64,000 nucleotides of DNA from an uncultured Piscinibacter sp. (GCF_937952055.1 NZ_CALFYO010000021.1:372001-436000); one strand, 5' to 3'; numbered from the stretch's first letter, positions 25,690-34,942 are shown. Notes: generated by a model not told the origin, from the letters alone. Numbers and translations are program-made.

Positions 25690-26592
25690 TCAGGCGGGCA
25701 GGCCGCTTTCCACCGTCGGGTAGCGCAGCTTCAGCCGAAGCTCCCGCTTCAGTCGCGCGTTGTCCAGTCGCCGCGATTCGCTCATGAAGCTCAGCAGCAT
25801 CGGCGAGAGCTGCTCGCGCGCCTGCGCGCGCGTGATGCGCGGCGGCTTCGGCAGGCCGCAGAGTTCGGCGGCGAGATCGAAGTAGTCGCCCATCTTCAGC
25901 TCGGTGTCGTCGCTCGCGTGCACGATACGCTGCGGCAGTCCGCGATGCAGCGCCGCCACGCAAGCGCGCGCCAGGTCGTCGGCATGGATGTGGTTGGTGT
26001 ACACGTCGTCCTCGGCGGCGAGTACCGGTGTGCCGCGCGCGAGTCGCTCGCGCGGGTGGCCGCCCGGCCGGTCGCCGGCGTAGATGCCGGGAATGCGCAG
26101 GATGGTCACGCGCACGCCAAAGGTGCGGCCGTGCCAGCGCAGCCGGCGCTCGGCATCGACGCGGCGCCAGGCGCGGTCGGTGGCCGGCGCCACGGCACGC
26201 GTCTCGCCGAATTGCTCGCCGCCGCAGTCGCCGTACACCCCGGTGGTGCTGCCGTAGACGATGCGCTGCACGGCCCCGCGCCGCGCCAGCGCGCGCAGCA
26301 GATCGGCCGTGCGCGGGTCGCTGCGGCCCTGCAGCGGCGGCGGCGCGAGATGCAGCACCGCGTCGGCGAGGCCGGCGGCTCGCTGCAGCGTCGCCGGATC
26401 ATCCAGGTCAGCGACCAACGGCAGGATGCCGGCCGCGCGCAGCTCGGCGCGCCGGTCCGTGCTCGACGTGATCGCGATCAGGCGCCAGCGACCACGCAGC
26501 AGCCTGGCAACGCGCAGGCCGACGTCGCCGCAGCCGACGATCAGCAGGGTGGGACGCGGTCGGCGCCGGGGAGACTGGCAGGCAAGGGACAT
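25690..26592 (-). CDS. NAD-dependent epimerase/SDR-family protein
   Basis: 300 residues of the extended short-chain dehydrogenase fold. The nucleotide loop VGCGDVGLRVARLL is at about 19-32. YxxxK is not conserved at its usual place: the region reads YGSTTGVYGDCGG, followed by RAWRRVDAE. This is the pattern of YeeZ-like atypical SDRs, which bind NAD(P) but whose substrate is mostly unknown. C-terminal segments resemble epimerases (TNHIHADDLARACVAAL). Convergent with the HtrA-like gene, divergent from the ferredoxin reductase. Confidence 0.8.
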   Translation of the reverse strand: MSLACQSPRRRPRPTLLIVGCGDVGLRVARLLRGRWRLIAITSSTDRRAELRAAGILPLVADLDDPATLQRAAGLADAVLHLAPPPLQGRSDPRTADLLRALARRGAVQRIVYGSTTGVYGDCGGEQFGETRAVAPATDRAWRRVDAERRLRWHGRTFGVRVTILRIPGIYAGDRPGGHPRERLARGTPVLAAEDDVYTNHIHADDLARACVAALHRGLPQRIVHASDDTELKMGDYFDLAAELCGLPKPPRITRAQAREQLSPMLLSFMSESRRLDNARLKRELRLKLRYPTVESGLPA

Positions 26593-26648
26593 GAGGCTGC
26601 GGGCACAATTCGAGGTTCTGCTCTCGTTCCCAGTCTAAGACCCGCGCC

Positions 26649-27692
26649 ATGTCCTTCACCGTGACCGTGCAGCCCAGCGGCCGCAGCTTCAGCGTCGAAC
26701 GCGACGAACCCATCCTCCACGCGGCCATCCGGCAGGGCATCGGCCTGCCCTACGGTTGCAGGGACGGCGCCTGCGGTTCGTGCAAGTGCCGCCTGCTCGA
26801 AGGCCGCGTCATCCACGGTGCGCACCAGGCCAAGGCCTTGTCGGCCGACGAGGAGGCTGCCGGCTTCACGCTGACCTGCTGCGCTGCGCCGCAGACCGAC
26901 GTGGTCATCGAGGCGCGCACCGTGCCCGGCGCCGGCGAGTTTCCGGTGCGCAAGATGCCGGCACGCGTGATGGCGATCGCCCGGCCCTCGCCCGACGTGG
27001 CCGTGCTCACCCTGCAGCTGCCCGCCAACGACCCGCTGCGCTACCACGCCGGCCAGTACGTCGAATTCATCCTGCGCGATGGCGCGCGGCGCAGCTACTC
27101 GATGGCCAATGCGCCGCACACACAGACCGACAAGCCGGCGATCGAGCTGCACATCCGCCACATGCCCGGCGGCAAGTTCACCGACCACGTGTTCGGGACG
27201 ATGAAGGAGAAGGAGATCCTGCGCCTGGAAGGCCCGTTCGGCAGCTTCTTCCTGCGCGAAGACAGCGACAAGCCGATCGTGCTCCTGGCCAGCGGCACCG
27301 GCTTCGCCCCGGTCAAGGCGATCATCGAGCACATGGCGTTCAAGGCCATCTCGCGGCCGACGATCCTGTACTGGGGCTGCCGCAGCAGGGCCGATCTCTA
27401 CCTGCACGACTGGGCGGCAACGGCGGCGCAGCGGCTGCCGAACTTGCGCTACGTGCCGGTACTCTCGGAGCCGAAGCCCGAGGACGCATGGACCGGCCGC
27501 ACCGGCCTCGTCCACCAGGCCGTGATGGCCGATCTTCCCGACCTCACCGACTACCAGGTCTATGCCTGCGGCGCGCCGATCATGGTCGAATCGGCACAGA
27601 AGGATTTCGTGGCTCGCTGCGGCCTTCCCGCCGACGAGTTCTACGCGGACAGTTTCACTTCGGAGGCGGACAAGCATGGCGCAACGGCGTGA
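26649..27692 (+). CDS. 2Fe-2S ferredoxin / FAD-NAD(P)H reductase
   Basis: 347 residues in three modules: plant-type 2Fe-2S ferredoxin with CRDGACGSCKC and a fourth Cys near 79 (LTCC), FAD-binding barrel with RRSYSMAN (about 151-158), and NAD domain with ASGTGFAPVKAIIEH and a C-terminal YACGAP. This order equals the reductase parts of ring-hydroxylating oxygenases and of CDP-6-deoxy-glucoseen reductase (AscD/E3 type), for which it is commonly annotated. It passes electrons from NAD(P)H to an oxygenase or dehydratase partner, none of which is next to it. Its last 17 nt overlap the Bug-receptor gene. Confidence 0.88.
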   Translation: MSFTVTVQPSGRSFSVERDEPILHAAIRQGIGLPYGCRDGACGSCKCRLLEGRVIHGAHQAKALSADEEAAGFTLTCCAAPQTDVVIEARTVPGAGEFPVRKMPARVMAIARPSPDVAVLTLQLPANDPLRYHAGQYVEFILRDGARRSYSMANAPHTQTDKPAIELHIRHMPGGKFTDHVFGTMKEKEILRLEGPFGSFFLREDSDKPIVLLASGTGFAPVKAIIEHMAFKAISRPTILYWGCRSRADLYLHDWAATAAQRLPNLRYVPVLSEPKPEDAWTGRTGLVHQAVMADLPDLTDYQVYACGAPIMVESAQKDFVARCGLPADEFYADSFTSEADKHGATA

Positions 27693-28650
27693 TCTCCTGA
27701 CCCTGGCCGTGGCAGCGCTGGCCGCACCGGCATTCGCGCAAGGTGCGAAGCCGATCCGCATGATCGTGCCCTACCCGCCCGGCGGACCGCTGGACATCGT
27801 GGCGCGAGCCCTGGCCCACCAGGTTCGGGACAGCCTGGGCACGGTGGTGGTGGAGAACAAGCCTGGTGCGGGCGGCAACCTCGGTGCCGACGCGGCGGCC
27901 AAGGCTGCGCCCGACGGCACGACGATCCTCATGGGCGCAGTGGCCACGCATGCCATCAACCCCTGGCTGTACGCGAAGATCCCCTACGATCCAATGCGCG
28001 ACTTCACACCGATCACCGGCGTGGCACAGGTGCCCAACGTGCTGGTGATGAACCCCGAAGCGGCCGACCGCTTCGGCGTGAAGAGCGTCGCCGATCTCGT
28101 CTCCGCCGCGAAGAAGAATCCGGGCAGGCTGAACTACGGCTCGGGCGGCAACGGCAGCGCCGGGCACCTCGCCGGCGAGATGTTCAAGGCGCAGGCGGGC
28201 GTGTTCATGGTGCACATCCCCTATGCCGGCGGCAACCCGGCTCAGCTGGCACTGCTGTCGGGCCAGGTGGACCTGAACTTCGACAACCTTGCCTCGGCCT
28301 CGGCCAACATCAAGGCGGGCAAGCTGCGCGCCCTGGCGGTCACCACCGCGAAACGCTCGCCGGCCGTGCCCGAACTGCCCACCATCGCGGAGGGCGGCGG
28401 CACGCTGGCGAACTTCGACATCCACACCTGGTTCGGCCTGTTCGGCCCGGCGAACCTTTCCGCCGAGGTGACCCAGCGCCTGAACAAGGCCTTCGTCGAG
28501 GCGCTCGGCTCGCCCGAGCTGAAGAGCCGGCTGGCCACGCTGCTGGCCGAGCCGATGCCGACCACGCCGGAGCAGTTCGGCGCCTTCGTGAAGTCGGAGC
28601 TCGCGAAGTACGAGGGCGTGGTCCGGCGCAGCGGCGCGCGCGTGGACTGA
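27676..28650 (+). CDS. Bug/TctC-family periplasmic solute-binding protein
   Basis: 324 residues from the ATG at 27676. A signal peptide (TLAVAALAAPAFAQ) is followed by the family opening KPIRMIVPYPPGGPLDIVAR, then VVVENKPGAGGNLGADAAAK, the ligand loop YGSGGNGSAGHLAGEMF and HIPYAGG. Such receptors bind carboxylates or other small acids and are very numerous in Burkholderiales, often without adjacent transporter genes, as here. The 17-nt overlap with the reductase gene suggests coupled translation. The ligand is unknown. Confidence 0.92.
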   Translation: MAQRRDLLTLAVAALAAPAFAQGAKPIRMIVPYPPGGPLDIVARALAHQVRDSLGTVVVENKPGAGGNLGADAAAKAAPDGTTILMGAVATHAINPWLYAKIPYDPMRDFTPITGVAQVPNVLVMNPEAADRFGVKSVADLVSAAKKNPGRLNYGSGGNGSAGHLAGEMFKAQAGVFMVHIPYAGGNPAQLALLSGQVDLNFDNLASASANIKAGKLRALAVTTAKRSPAVPELPTIAEGGGTLANFDIHTWFGLFGPANLSAEVTQRLNKAFVEALGSPELKSRLATLLAEPMPTTPEQFGAFVKSELAKYEGVVRRSGARVD

Positions 28651-28662
28651 CGCCCGCCGCGT

Positions 28663-29376
28663 TCACTCGCCCAGGTACGCGGCCCGCACCTTCGGGTCGG
28701 CGAGCAGCGCCTTGGCTTCGCCGCTCATCGTCACCTCGCCCGAGTCCATCACGTAGCCGCGGTTCGCGAGGCCGAGCGCGCGGCTGGCGTTCTGCTCGAC
28801 GAGCAGGATGGTCGTGCCGCGACCGTGGATGTCGGCCACCACCTCGAAGATCTTGTCGACCATGATCGGCGACAGGCCCATCGAGGGTTCGTCGAGCAGC
28901 AGCACCTTGGGCCGCGCCATCAGCGCGCGGCCCATCGCGAGCATCTGCTGCTCGCCGCCGGACATGGTGCCGGCGAGCTGGTTGCGGCGCTCCTTCAGGC
29001 GCGGGAAGATGGCAAACACCTTCTCGACGTCGGCCTCGATCTCGTTGTCCTTGCGCACGAAGGCGCCCATCTGCAGGTTCTCGGTGATGGTCATGCGCGT
29101 GAAGGTGCCGCGCCCTTCCGGCACCATCACCAGACCCTGCTTGACGAGGTCCCAGGAGCCCTGGCCCTTGATGCTGCGCCCCATGAACTTGATCTCGCCG
29201 GCGGCAGACGGCTGCAGGCCGGTGATCGCCTTCAGCGTGGTCGTCTTGCCGGCGCCGTTGGCACCGATCAGGCTGACCAGCTCGCCTTCCTGCACTTCGA
29301 AGGACACCCCCTTGACGGCCTGGATGCCGCCGTAGGCCACCTTCAGGTCACTGACCTCGAGCAACGTGTTCGCCAT
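28663..29376 (-). CDS. livF: Branched-chain amino-acid ABC transporter ATPase LivF
   Basis: 237 residues. Walker A GANGAGKTT (about 33-41), signature MSGGEQQMLAMGRAL, Walker B VLLLDEPSMGLSP, and H-loop replaced by the LivF-typical VEQNASRAL. It powers uptake of Leu/Ile/Val or related compounds as partner of LivG. Last gene of livHMGF; starts 10 bp after livG. Convergent with the Bug gene, 12 bp apart. Confidence 0.93.
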   Translation of the reverse strand: MANTLLEVSDLKVAYGGIQAVKGVSFEVQEGELVSLIGANGAGKTTTLKAITGLQPSAAGEIKFMGRSIKGQGSWDLVKQGLVMVPEGRGTFTRMTITENLQMGAFVRKDNEIEADVEKVFAIFPRLKERRNQLAGTMSGGEQQMLAMGRALMARPKVLLLDEPSMGLSPIMVDKIFEVVADIHGRGTTILLVEQNASRALGLANRGYVMDSGEVTMSGEAKALLADPKVRAAYLGE

Positions 29377-29386
29377 GTCGTGATCC

Positions 29387-30163
29387 TCAATGCGCCTTGT
29401 GTCCGGCGCCGAGGTAAGCCTCGATCACCTTCTCGTTCTTCTGCACGTCCGCCGGCGTGCCTTCGGCGATCTGCTTGCCATAGTCGAGCACGGTGACGCG
29501 GTCGCACAGCCCCATCACCAGCTTCACGTCGTGCTCGATCAGCAGGATCGTGCGGCCGTCGTTGCGGATGCGGTCGATCAGCTCCCGCAGCACCACCTTC
29601 TCGGTGGCATTCATGCCGGCGGCCGGCTCGTCCAGCGCGATCAGCTTGGGGTCGGTGGCCAGCGCCCGGGCGATCTCCAGGCGCCGCTGGTCGCCGTAGC
29701 TCAGCGTGCGCGCCTTGAACTCCGAGTACTTGCCGATGCCGACGTAATCGAGCAGCTCCTGCGCGCGCTGCGCGATCGCCTTTTCCTCGGCCTTGAAACC
29801 GCCGGTGCGCAGCACCGCACCGATCAGGCCGGAGTGGCTGCGTACGTGGCGCCCCACCATCACGTTCTCCAGCGCCGTCATCTCGGCGAACAGGCGGATG
29901 TTCTGGAAGGTGCGCGCGATGCCCGCCTTGGCCACCTCGTGCACCGCGCTGGGCTTGTAGGGCGCTCCGCCGAGCTCGAACGTGCCCGAGTCCGGCGTGT
30001 ACAGGCCGGTGATGACGTTGAAGAACGTCGTCTTGCCCGCGCCGTTGGGGCCGATCAGGCCGTAGACCTGGCCCTTGGTGATGGTGATGCCCACGTCGGA
30101 CAGCGCCTGCAGGCCGCCGAAGCGCTTGGAGACACCCGCCACCTTCAACACGACTTCGCTCAT
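29387..30163 (-). CDS. livG: Branched-chain amino-acid ABC transporter ATPase LivG
   Basis: 258 residues. Walker A GPNGAGKTTFFNVITGLY, signature LSYGDQRRLEIARAL (the YGDQRR variant is normal for LivG), Walker B LIALDEPAAGMN, and H-loop IEHDVKLVMGLCD. The second ATPase of the heterodimer with LivF. It follows livM by 10 bp within the operon. Confidence 0.94.
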   Translation of the reverse strand: MSEVVLKVAGVSKRFGGLQALSDVGITITKGQVYGLIGPNGAGKTTFFNVITGLYTPDSGTFELGGAPYKPSAVHEVAKAGIARTFQNIRLFAEMTALENVMVGRHVRSHSGLIGAVLRTGGFKAEEKAIAQRAQELLDYVGIGKYSEFKARTLSYGDQRRLEIARALATDPKLIALDEPAAGMNATEKVVLRELIDRIRNDGRTILLIEHDVKLVMGLCDRVTVLDYGKQIAEGTPADVQKNEKVIEAYLGAGHKAH

Positions 30164-30173
30164 CGCGCGCTCC

Positions 30174-31262
30174 TCACTTCACCGGGGCCGGATTCGGTGC
30201 GGCCTTGCCGTGCTCGGGCGAAGGCCACAGGCCGCGCGGGCGCGCCAGCATGATGCCGATCATCGCCAGCGCGATCAGCAGCTGGCGCAGGATGGACGCG
30301 TCGAGACGGCCGTCGGTCATCGACTGCAGCGGGCCGGCGACGTAGCGCAGCACCTCGGGCAGCGCGGCGAGCAACAGCGCGCCGACGATCACGCCAGGGA
30401 TGTGGCCGATGCCGCCGAGCACCACCATGGCCACGATCATGATCGACTCCGGCAGGCTGAAGGCCTCGGGCGTGATGAACGACTGGTAGCCGGCGAACAT
30501 CACGCCGGCCACGCCGCCAAAGGTGGCGCCCATGCCGAAGGCGAGCAGTTTCATGTTGCGCGTGTTGATGCCCATCGCCTTGGCGGCGATCTCGTCCTCG
30601 CGGATGGCCATCCACGCGCGACCGATGCGGCTGCGCTCGAGCCGGTAGCAGATCACCACGCTGATCACCACCAGCGTGAGGAACAGGTAGTAGTAGTTGA
30701 TCACCGGCGGGATGTCGTAGCCGAAGATCTCGTGTCGCTTGCCCAGATCGAAGCCGAAGATGTGCATCGAGTCGATCGGGCCGATGCCTTTCGGGCCGTT
30801 GGTGATGTTGATCGGATGGTCCAGGTTGTTCAGGAACACGCGGATGATCTCGCCGAAGCCGAGCGTCACGATGGCCAGGTAGTCGCCGCGCAGCCGCAGC
30901 GTCGGCGCGCCGAGCAGCACGCCGGCCAGGCCGGCAAGCAGCGCCGCGGCCGGGATGACGATCCACAGCGGCGTGTGCAGGCCGTCGGGGAACATCGCGG
31001 CGATGGACGGGAAGGTCTCCCACAGGTGCGAACTGCCGAGCAGGCCGAACATGTAGGCGCCCACCGCGTAGAACGCCACGTAGCCGAGGTCGAGCAGGCC
31101 GGCGTAGCCGACCACGATGTTCAGCCCCAGGGCGAGCAGCACGTACAGCAGCGCGATGTCGATGATGCGCACCCAGGCGTTGCCGAACTGCTGCGCGAGC
31201 AGCGGAAAGATCAGCAGGCCAACGGCGGCGAGCAGGAAGACGACGAGCTTGTTGTCTTTCAT
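30174..31262 (-). CDS. livM: Branched-chain amino-acid ABC transporter permease LivM
   Basis: 362 residues with about ten hydrophobic helices. LivM landmarks: LGLNIVVGYAGLLDLGYVAFYAVGAY near residues 45-70, the ATPase-contact loop SRIGRAWMAIREDEIAAKAMGIN, and GGVAGVMFAGYQSFITPEAFSL. Inner-membrane permease paired with LivH. It starts 18 bp after livH. Confidence 0.94.
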   Translation of the reverse strand: MKDNKLVVFLLAAVGLLIFPLLAQQFGNAWVRIIDIALLYVLLALGLNIVVGYAGLLDLGYVAFYAVGAYMFGLLGSSHLWETFPSIAAMFPDGLHTPLWIVIPAAALLAGLAGVLLGAPTLRLRGDYLAIVTLGFGEIIRVFLNNLDHPINITNGPKGIGPIDSMHIFGFDLGKRHEIFGYDIPPVINYYYLFLTLVVISVVICYRLERSRIGRAWMAIREDEIAAKAMGINTRNMKLLAFGMGATFGGVAGVMFAGYQSFITPEAFSLPESIMIVAMVVLGGIGHIPGVIVGALLLAALPEVLRYVAGPLQSMTDGRLDASILRQLLIALAMIGIMLARPRGLWPSPEHGKAAPNPAPVK

Positions 31263-31280
31263 GGTCTGTGCTCCTCGGGG

Positions 31281-32204
31281 TCAGGCGCGGTCTGCCACGC
31301 GCTCGCCGAGCAGGCCCGAGGGCCGCAGCGTGAGCACGAGTATCAGCACGATGAAAGCGAAGATGTCCTGGTAGTGGCTGCCCAGGATGCCGCCGGTCAG
31401 GGCGCCGATGTAGCCGGCACCCAGCGCCTCGATGATGCCCAGCGCCACGCCGCCGACCATCGCGCCGGCGAGGTTGCCGATGCCACCGAACACCGCCGCG
31501 GTGAACGCCTTCAGCCCGGGCAGGAAGCCCATGGTGTGCGAGGCCGAGCCGTAGTTGGCGGCCCACATCACGCCGGCGATGGCAGCGAGCGAGGCGCCGA
31601 TGATGAAGGTGGCCGAGATCACCATATCGGGGCGCACGCCCATCAGGCCGGCGACGCGCGGGTTCTCCGCGGTGGCACGCATCGCGCGCCCCAGCTTGGT
31701 GTAGTTGACGAGGTACATCAGGCCGGCCAGCGTCACCGCGGTGGTGACGAGGATGATGATCTGCACCGTGTTGATGACCGCGCCGAACACGTTGATCGGC
31801 TCGGTGGGCAGCAGGATCGGGTAGCTCTTGATGGTCGGCTTCCAGATGATCATCGCCAGCGTCTGCAGCAGCAGGCTCATGCCCATGGCGGTGATCAGCG
31901 GCGCCAGGCGCGGCGCATTGCGCAGCGGCCGGTAGGCGACCTTCTCGATGGTGAAGTTCAACGTGGTGCAGACCAGGATCGCGCCGACCAGCGAGATGAG
32001 CAGGATCGCCCAGCCCGGCAGGCCGGAACCGGCCAACGCGGTGACGATCGTCCAGCTGACCAGGGCTCCGACCATCAGCACCTCGCCGTGAGCGAAGTTG
32101 ATCAGGTTGATGATGCCGTAGACCATCGTGTAGCCCAGTGCCACCAGCGCGTACATGCTGCCGAGCACCAGACCGTTGATGATCTGCTGGATGAAGGTCT
32201 CCAT
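31281..32204 (-). CDS. livH: Branched-chain amino-acid ABC transporter permease LivH
   Basis: 307 residues from the ATG at 32204, with AGGAG about 8 nt upstream. Multispan permease: QIINGLVLGSMYALVALGYTMVYGIINLINFAHGE at the N-terminus is nearly invariant in LivH, and the ATPase loop reads LGRAMRATAENPRVAGLMGV. First gene of the operon livHMGF. The usual periplasmic binding protein gene (livJ/K) is not in the cluster or upstream within the window. Confidence 0.94.
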   Translation of the reverse strand: METFIQQIINGLVLGSMYALVALGYTMVYGIINLINFAHGEVLMVGALVSWTIVTALAGSGLPGWAILLISLVGAILVCTTLNFTIEKVAYRPLRNAPRLAPLITAMGMSLLLQTLAMIIWKPTIKSYPILLPTEPINVFGAVINTVQIIILVTTAVTLAGLMYLVNYTKLGRAMRATAENPRVAGLMGVRPDMVISATFIIGASLAAIAGVMWAANYGSASHTMGFLPGLKAFTAAVFGGIGNLAGAMVGGVALGIIEALGAGYIGALTGGILGSHYQDIFAFIVLILVLTLRPSGLLGERVADRA

Positions 32205-32314
32205 CGGGGAATCTCCTGCCGGAACTGCTTCTTCGATCGGGCCACCTTGTTCGAGGCGGCGGCCTCGGCGGGCGGAAACGGGGCGCCCCACCCGGGCGCA
32301 TTCACTCTAGTAGC

Positions 32315-32344
32315 AAAAAGCCCGCCGCACGTCGTGCGTCGGGC
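32315..32344 (-). terminator. Rho-independent terminator after rarA
   Basis: On the minus strand GCCCGACGCAC pairs with GTGCGGCGGGC (one mismatch) around a 3-nt loop, followed by CTTTTT. It lies about 115 bp after the rarA stop and before livH, so it separates the two units. Confidence 0.75.
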
Positions 32345-32459
32345 CTTGGCTTTCACCTAAGGGTTGGGCGTCGGGGGCGAATTCTAGGGGTGCCGCACTA
32401 GGCAGATCCTACGGAGTTTCCACACGTTGACGCCGCAGATCGAACGTCTGGCCGGCACC

Positions 32460-33788
32460 TCACCGACGTTTCTTCGCCCCCTCGTTCAAGCGGCGCAATT
32501 CGTCCAGCTTTTCGCCGATGCGGATCTCCAGCCCGCGCGGCACCGGCTCATAGAACTGCGGCGGGGCCATGCCCTCCGGCCAGTAGCTCTCGCCGGCGGC
32601 AAAACCGCCCTCCTCGTCGTGGGCGTAGCGGTAGCCACGGCCGTAGTCGAGGCTCTTCATCAGCTTGGTCGGCGCATTGCGCAGGTGCAGCGGCACCGGC
32701 CGCGTGCCGTCGGCGGCGATGAAGGCGCGCACCGCCTTGTAGGCGGTATAGACGGCATTGCTCTTCGGCGCCATGGCGAGGTAGACCACCGCTTGCGCAA
32801 GCGTCAGCTCGCCCTCGGGCGACCCCAGGCGCTCGTAGGTCTCGGCGGCGTCCAGCGCCAGGCGCAGCGCACGCGGGTCGGCCAGGCCGATGTCCTCGCT
32901 GGCCATGCGGATCAGGCGCCGCGCGGCGTAGCGCGGGTCCACGCCGCCATCGAGCATGCGCACGAACCAGTAGAGCGCCGCGTCCGGGTCACTGCCGCGC
33001 ACCGACTTGTGCAACGCCGAGATGGTGTCGTAGAACTGCTCGCCTCCCTTGTCGTAGCGGCGCAGCTGTTCGCCGAGCGACTTCTCCAGCATGGGTTCGT
33101 CGATCTCGGCCACCTCGCCGACCATGGCGACGAGGTTCTCGTAGGCGTTGAGCAGGCGGCGCGCATCGCCGTCGGCGTAGCCGACGAGGCGCTGCGCCGC
33201 CGCCTCGGACAGCGGCGGCGCGTTCAGCAGTGCACGGCCGCGCTCGATGAGCGCGAGCAGGTCCTCGAGGCCGAGGCTCTTCAGCACATGCACCGTCGCG
33301 CGCGAGAGCAGCGCCGAGTTGACCTCGAAGGACGGGTTCTCGGTGGTTGCGCCGATGAACGTGAACAGGCCGGACTCGACGTGCGGCAGGAAGGCGTCCT
33401 GCTGGCTCTTGTTGAAGCGGTGCACCTCGTCGACGAACACCACCGTGCGCCGGCCCTGGGTCTGCACCGCCTGGGCGCGTTCGACCGCCTCGCGGATGTC
33501 CTTCACGCCGCCGAGCACGGCCGAGATGGCGATGAACTGCGCATCGAAGGCGCCGGCCACCAACCGCGCAAGCGTGGTCTTGCCCACCCCGGGGGGGCCC
33601 CACAGGATCATCGAGTGCAGCCGGCCGGATTCGAAGGCCACGCGCAGCGGTTTGCCGGGCCCGAGCAGGTGCTGCTGGCCGATCACCTCGGCCAGCGTGG
33701 CGGGCCGCAGCCGTTCGGCCAGCGGCGCATCGGCGGGCACGCCCGGCGGCGGCGCGTGCGGTTCGAGCGGCAGTTCCAGCGTGGACAT
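32460..33788 (-). CDS. rarA: Replication-associated recombination protein A
   Basis: 442 residues from the ATG at 33788; the open frame upstream is antisense to a plus-strand gene. RarA (MgsA/WRNIP1) is a AAA+ protein acting at stalled forks. The N-terminus has LAERLRPATLAEVIGQQHLLGPGKPLR, Walker A GPPGVGKTTLARL (near 61-73), Walker B VVFVDEVHRFNKSQQD, sensor 1 GATTENPSFEVN, and a C-terminal tetramerisation domain with ASEDIGLADPRAL and MAPKSNAVYTAY. Length as expected. Confidence 0.95.
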   Translation of the reverse strand: MSTLELPLEPHAPPPGVPADAPLAERLRPATLAEVIGQQHLLGPGKPLRVAFESGRLHSMILWGPPGVGKTTLARLVAGAFDAQFIAISAVLGGVKDIREAVERAQAVQTQGRRTVVFVDEVHRFNKSQQDAFLPHVESGLFTFIGATTENPSFEVNSALLSRATVHVLKSLGLEDLLALIERGRALLNAPPLSEAAAQRLVGYADGDARRLLNAYENLVAMVGEVAEIDEPMLEKSLGEQLRRYDKGGEQFYDTISALHKSVRGSDPDAALYWFVRMLDGGVDPRYAARRLIRMASEDIGLADPRALRLALDAAETYERLGSPEGELTLAQAVVYLAMAPKSNAVYTAYKAVRAFIAADGTRPVPLHLRNAPTKLMKSLDYGRGYRYAHDEEGGFAAGESYWPEGMAPPQFYEPVPRGLEIRIGEKLDELRRLNEGAKKRR

Positions 33789-33869
33789 GGACGGATTGTC
33801 GCAGCCAGCCCGGGCGCTCAAGTTCCGCGCCGAAGTGACGATGCTGGGAACGACCGTCCGCAACCTCCG

Positions 33870-34244
33870 ATGAACGAATCTCGCCCCACCCGCGCCCCCG
33901 AGGTCATCGCCTCGCTCGAAGCCCTGGCCTCGGCGCTGTCCGGGCTGGAGCCGGAACTCGAACGCTGGCAGGGCACCGGCATCCACGACGCGGCCGAACG
34001 CGAACGCGCACGCCGTGCGGCCCTGCATCTGCGCACGCAGGCCTCGCGCATCGTCGCCTTGCTCGACGCTGCACCGACAGAATGGCCGCCGGCCTGGCAC
34101 GGCCAGGAGCGGCGCGGGCCGAGCCGCGCCACCAACGTGTCGCGCTTGCCCGATCGGCCCGCCCCGGGACGTGAGCGCGGGCCCCTCGGGCCGGAAGGCT
34201 GGGAGCCGTTCCGCACGACGACGCACGACAAGGACCCCTCATGA
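33870..34244 (+). CDS. Small hypothetical protein coupled to a beta-barrel gene
   Basis: 124 residues, family not recognised. The first half is helical (EVIASLEALASALSGLEPEL) with an acidic/basic heptad-like rhythm; the second half is proline- and arginine-rich and probably disordered. No signal peptide or membrane span. Support for being real comes from the ATGA overlap with the next gene (stop 34242-34244, start 34241), typical of translational coupling, and from upstream divergence with rarA. Confidence 0.5.
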   Translation: MNESRPTRAPEVIASLEALASALSGLEPELERWQGTGIHDAAERERARRAALHLRTQASRIVALLDAAPTEWPPAWHGQERRGPSRATNVSRLPDRPAPGRERGPLGPEGWEPFRTTTHDKDPS

Positions 34245-34927
34245 CACGACTGACACTTCTCGCCGCCGCCGCGCTCACGCTGGCCGGCACGGCCCACGCC
34301 GGCCGACCGCTTGCCACGGAAGACGCCGACGTCCTCGGGCATGGCCAGTGCGAGGCCGAGGGCTTCTACTCGCACCTGAAGCCCTCCGGCGTCGATGCGC
34401 TGAAGGGCTGGACACTGCAAGGCGCCTGCGGCGTCGGCACCCACACGCAGGTGGCGCTCGCCTACAGCCGCGCCCGCCGCGGCGGCGAGACAGCCCAGGG
34501 CCTGCTGCTCGGCGGCAAGACCGGCATCATCGCGCGCGCCGGCGACGGCGTCGGCCTGACGCTGGCGTGGGGGCTGACCGGGGAGAAGGGCACGGGAAGT
34601 TCGTTCGAGCACGAACTCACCTACATGAACCTGGTGGCCACGCGCGAACTCGCATCGAGCTGGACGGCGCACGCCAACCTCGGCTGGGCGCGCAGCGAGC
34701 GCGCCGACGCCAACAGCACAACCTGGAACCTCGCCATCGAGAAGGCTCTGGCCAACGGCGTCGACCTGACGGGCGAGGTCTACGGCGACGACCGCAGCGA
34801 CGAGAGGCTCGGGCTGGGTGCACGCTGGGCCGCATCCGACCGGCTGAGCCTGAACGCGTCGTGGGCGACGCAGAACGAGTCGCCCCGCGTCAGGCTGTGG
34901 ACGATCGGCTTCAAGCTCGCCTTCTGA
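34241..34927 (+). CDS. Putative outer-membrane beta-barrel protein
   Basis: 228 residues. A signal peptide (TLLAAAALTLAGTAHA) precedes a glycine-rich mature chain with alternating hydrophobic and polar residues and a C-terminal LWTIGFKLAF. The terminal Phe and strand pattern fit a small outer-membrane barrel, perhaps 10-12 strands. No enzyme motif. The start overlaps the stop of the small hypothetical gene. Function unknown. Confidence 0.7.
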   Translation: MTRLTLLAAAALTLAGTAHAGRPLATEDADVLGHGQCEAEGFYSHLKPSGVDALKGWTLQGACGVGTHTQVALAYSRARRGGETAQGLLLGGKTGIIARAGDGVGLTLAWGLTGEKGTGSSFEHELTYMNLVATRELASSWTAHANLGWARSERADANSTTWNLAIEKALANGVDLTGEVYGDDRSDERLGLGARWAASDRLSLNASWATQNESPRVRLWTIGFKLAF

Positions 34928-34942
34928 GCGAAGGCGCGGGCG

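Noticed and set aside
30075..32360. Long plus-strand open frame opposite livHM
   Set aside because: Low-complexity His/Arg/Asp-rich translation, explained by antisense to membrane-protein genes.
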